A DNA stretch of 5,381 bases from Desulfobacterales bacterium CG23_combo_of_CG06-09_8_20_14_all_51_8. Lineage in GTDB: Bacteria > Desulfobacterota > Desulfobacteria > Desulfobacterales > Desulfosalsimonadaceae. The DNA is taken from NCBI GenBank assembly GCA_002772195.1, contig PCSG01000316.1, forward strand, positions 1 to 5,381. The letters are read 5' to 3'. The notes beneath the pieces are model-generated. The model was not told the DNA's origin. It searched no databases and worked only from the letters and a program-made list of their open reading frames with translations. Numbering within the stretch: position 1 is the first letter of the stretch; each line of letters opens with the position of its first letter. Positions 4,067-5,381 of the stretch are shown one piece after another. The translations under genes were made by a program, and so were the position numbers.

Positions 4067-5381
4067 ATGAGCAATCATGTTATCGGATCTGTAATGGTCG
4101 TCGGCGGCGGCATCGCCGGCATGCAATCCGCTCTGGATCTCGCTGATTCAGGTTTTTATGTATACCTGGTTGAAAAAGGCCCTTCTATCGGCGGGGTGAT
4201 GGCGCAACTGGATAAAACCTTTCCCACCAACGACTGCGCCATGTGAATTATCTCACCCAAACTGGTCGAGGTCGGCCGGCATTTGAACATCGAACTGGTG
4301 ACACTTTCGGAAGTCACCGGCATCACGGGTGAGGCGGGAAATTTTATAGTCGAACTGCTCCAGAAACCGCGCTATGTGGATATGGACAAATGTATCGCCT
4401 GCGGCGCCTGCGCCGAAAAATGCCCCTCCAAAGTGGACAACCATTATAACGCGGGGCTTTCCAAGCGCAAGGCCATCTATGTGGAATATCCCCAGGCCGT
4501 CCCCCTGAAATATTGCATTGACGCAGAGCACTGTATCTATCTGACCAAGGGGAAGTGCGGTTCCTGCAAGAAAAAATGCCCTGCGGGCGCCATTGATTAC
4601 GATCAGAAGGAAAAGCAGATCACGCTGAACGTGGGGTCGGTTATTCTGGCTCCGGGTTTTGAACCTTTCAACCCCAGGGGACTGGACAATTATCAATACG
4701 CAAACTTACCCAACGTTATTACGTCCCTGGAATTTGAACGGATACTCTCCGCTTCCGGTCCCACGGGAGGCCACGTGGTTCGGCCTTCCGATCAAAAGGA
4801 ACCTAAAAAAATCGCATGGTTCCAGTGTGTCGGCTCCCGGGATTTGAACAAATGCGACAACGCTTATTGTTCATCCGTATGCTGCATGTACGCCATTAAG
4901 GAAGCGGTCATCGCCAAAGAACATGCCGGAAACGGCCTGGACTGCTCGATCTTTTTTATGGACATGCGGACTCCGGGCAAGGAATTCGAGCGGTTTTATG
5001 AAAACGCCAAAAATAAAAGCGGCGTAAACTTTATCCGGAGCCGGGTGCATACCATCACCCCCATCGGCGATACCGGAAATCTGGAACTGCGCTATGTCAC
5101 GGAAAGCGGAGAAGCCAAAACTGAGGTCTTTGACATGGTGATCCTGTCCATAGGGCTTCAGACACCGCCGGCCCTGGTGGATCTGGCTGGGAAACTGGGT
5201 ATTGAACTGACCCCCGGCAAATTCTGCAAGACAGACACCTTTACGCCGGTGTCCACCTCCAAAGAAGGGATTTTTGTCTGCGGCGCGTTTCAGGGCCCGA
5301 AAGACATTCCTCAGGCCGTGGTGGATTCCAGTGCGGCGGCGGCGGCGGCGGCGGAAATTCTGTCTTCAGCGCGAAACACCA
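4067..5381 (+). CDS. hdrA: HdrA-type FAD/iron-sulfur selenoprotein (UGA read as Sec), 3-prime partial
   Basis: 438 residues of a soluble electron-transfer flavoprotein of the heterodisulfide reductase subunit A family, open at the window end. FAD fold: VVGGGIAG (11-18), E36 ending the second strand, and GIFVCGAFQGP (401-411) near the isoalloxazine. At codon 60 a TGA (4244-4246) sits in N-D-C57-A-M-U60, where HdrA proteins carry a C-x-x-C; the frame continues perfectly with family sequence (IISPKLVEVGRHL), so the TGA is read as selenocysteine. An inserted ferredoxin-like domain has C109-C112-C115-C119 and C156-C164-C167-C171 (C150 also nearby). C254 and C268/C272/C273 (Y-C-S-S-V-C-C) match the unusual third cluster site of HdrA. 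The roughly 130-residue N-terminal domain of methanogen HdrA is absent. Start: AGGAG (4052-4056) ten bases before ATG. It probably takes part in flavin-based electron bifurcation or confurcation with HdrB/C-, MvhD- or Qmo-like partners, which would lie to the right. Whether the full protein is HdrA, QmoB-like or a fusion cannot be told. Confidence 0.93.
4244..4246 (+). other. Selenocysteine codon (UGA) of hdrA
   Basis: In-frame TGA at codon 60. Both sides encode uninterrupted HdrA sequence in the same frame, and the codon falls on the conserved second cysteine of the C-x-x-C motif, the usual signature of Sec replacing Cys rather than of a disrupting mutation. Confidence 0.9.
4259..4284 (+). 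promoter_or_regulatory. Candidate bacterial SECIS element in hdrA
   Basis: Immediately downstream of the UGA, CTGGTC (4262-4267) pairs with GGCCGG (4274-4279), six pairs of which two are G-U, around the loop GAGGUC. AAA (4259-4261) can add pairs with TTT (4282-4284) across a two-base CA bulge. The loop contains AGGUC, as in the well-known E. coli fdhF SECIS, and its GGU begins 24 bases after the UGA, inside the distance range known for bacterial SECIS elements. SelB with Sec-tRNA would bind here. A competing hairpin with one bulged base (4250-4272, loop CAAACT) overlaps it. Confidence 0.6.
5333..5353 (+). repeat. (GCG)7 trinucleotide tract in hdrA
   Basis: Seven consecutive GCG codons encode seven alanines, A423-A429, in the helix after the FAD-binding P-K-D-I-P-Q-A-V-V-D motif. 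HdrA-family proteins are Ala-rich here, so the protein sequence is normal; the exclusive use of one codon makes a pure microsatellite that could change length by slippage without shifting the frame. Confidence 0.8.

Noticed and set aside
4244..4246. TGA as a genuine stop, nonsense mutation or sequencing error in hdrA
   Set aside because: The frame continues for 378 further codons with all HdrA cysteine motifs intact, the codon is at the position known to alternate Cys/Sec, and a SECIS-like hairpin follows.
4253..4696. 147-codon open frame on the minus strand
   Set aside because: It is antisense to the ferredoxin-domain region of hdrA, which has clear family motifs; the reverse frame has no recognisable domain.

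Overview
The window most likely comes from an anaerobic, sulfate-reducer-like Desulfobacterota (deltaproteobacterial) genome. The main reason is the right-hand gene, an HdrA-type flavin/iron-sulfur protein with an in-frame UGA exactly where the family has a conserved cysteine (C-A-M-U in place of C-x-x-C). Sec-containing HdrA is known from selenoprotein-rich deltaproteobacteria and some methanogens. The bacterial-type genes around it (LysM D,D-peptidase, MiaA, CheY-like receiver) exclude an archaeon. The assignment is inference; no 16S rRNA or other marker is present.

Layout. 1-147: no gene, one weak hairpin. 148-820, minus strand: a probable two-gene unit, an unrecognised 80-residue conserved-looking protein (578-820) followed 46 bases later by a stand-alone CheY-like receiver (148-531). 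821-1270: an AT-rich, gene-poor gap holding a near-perfect 51-base inverted repeat (982-1032) and, on the plus strand, the N-terminal helix-turn-helix piece of what looks like a transposase, cut by an in-frame TAG (1091-1258). This is the only probable mobile-element debris seen. 1271-2734, minus: secreted penicillin-binding D,D-carboxypeptidase with two C-terminal LysM domains and its own well-formed sigma-70 promoter (2783-2811). 2893-3837, minus: miaA, tRNA dimethylallyltransferase. 3838-4066: divergent intergenic region with a sigma-70-like promoter, a sigma-54-like element and a small hairpin. 4067 to the window end, plus: the Sec-containing hdrA, 438 residues visible and open at the right edge.

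The genes do not form one pathway. miaA and the carboxypeptidase are housekeeping functions (tRNA modification; cell-wall trimming). The receiver/small-protein pair is probably regulatory. hdrA is energy metabolism, an electron-bifurcating or electron-transfer flavoprotein whose partner genes would lie to the right. The most notable point is recoding: conventional gene calling would stop hdrA after 59 codons at 4244, or start it late, so the real gene is easily missed. A SECIS-like hairpin with an AGGUC loop lies at the right distance downstream of the UGA. No CRISPR array, tRNA, rRNA, complete insertion sequence or new multi-gene system is visible.
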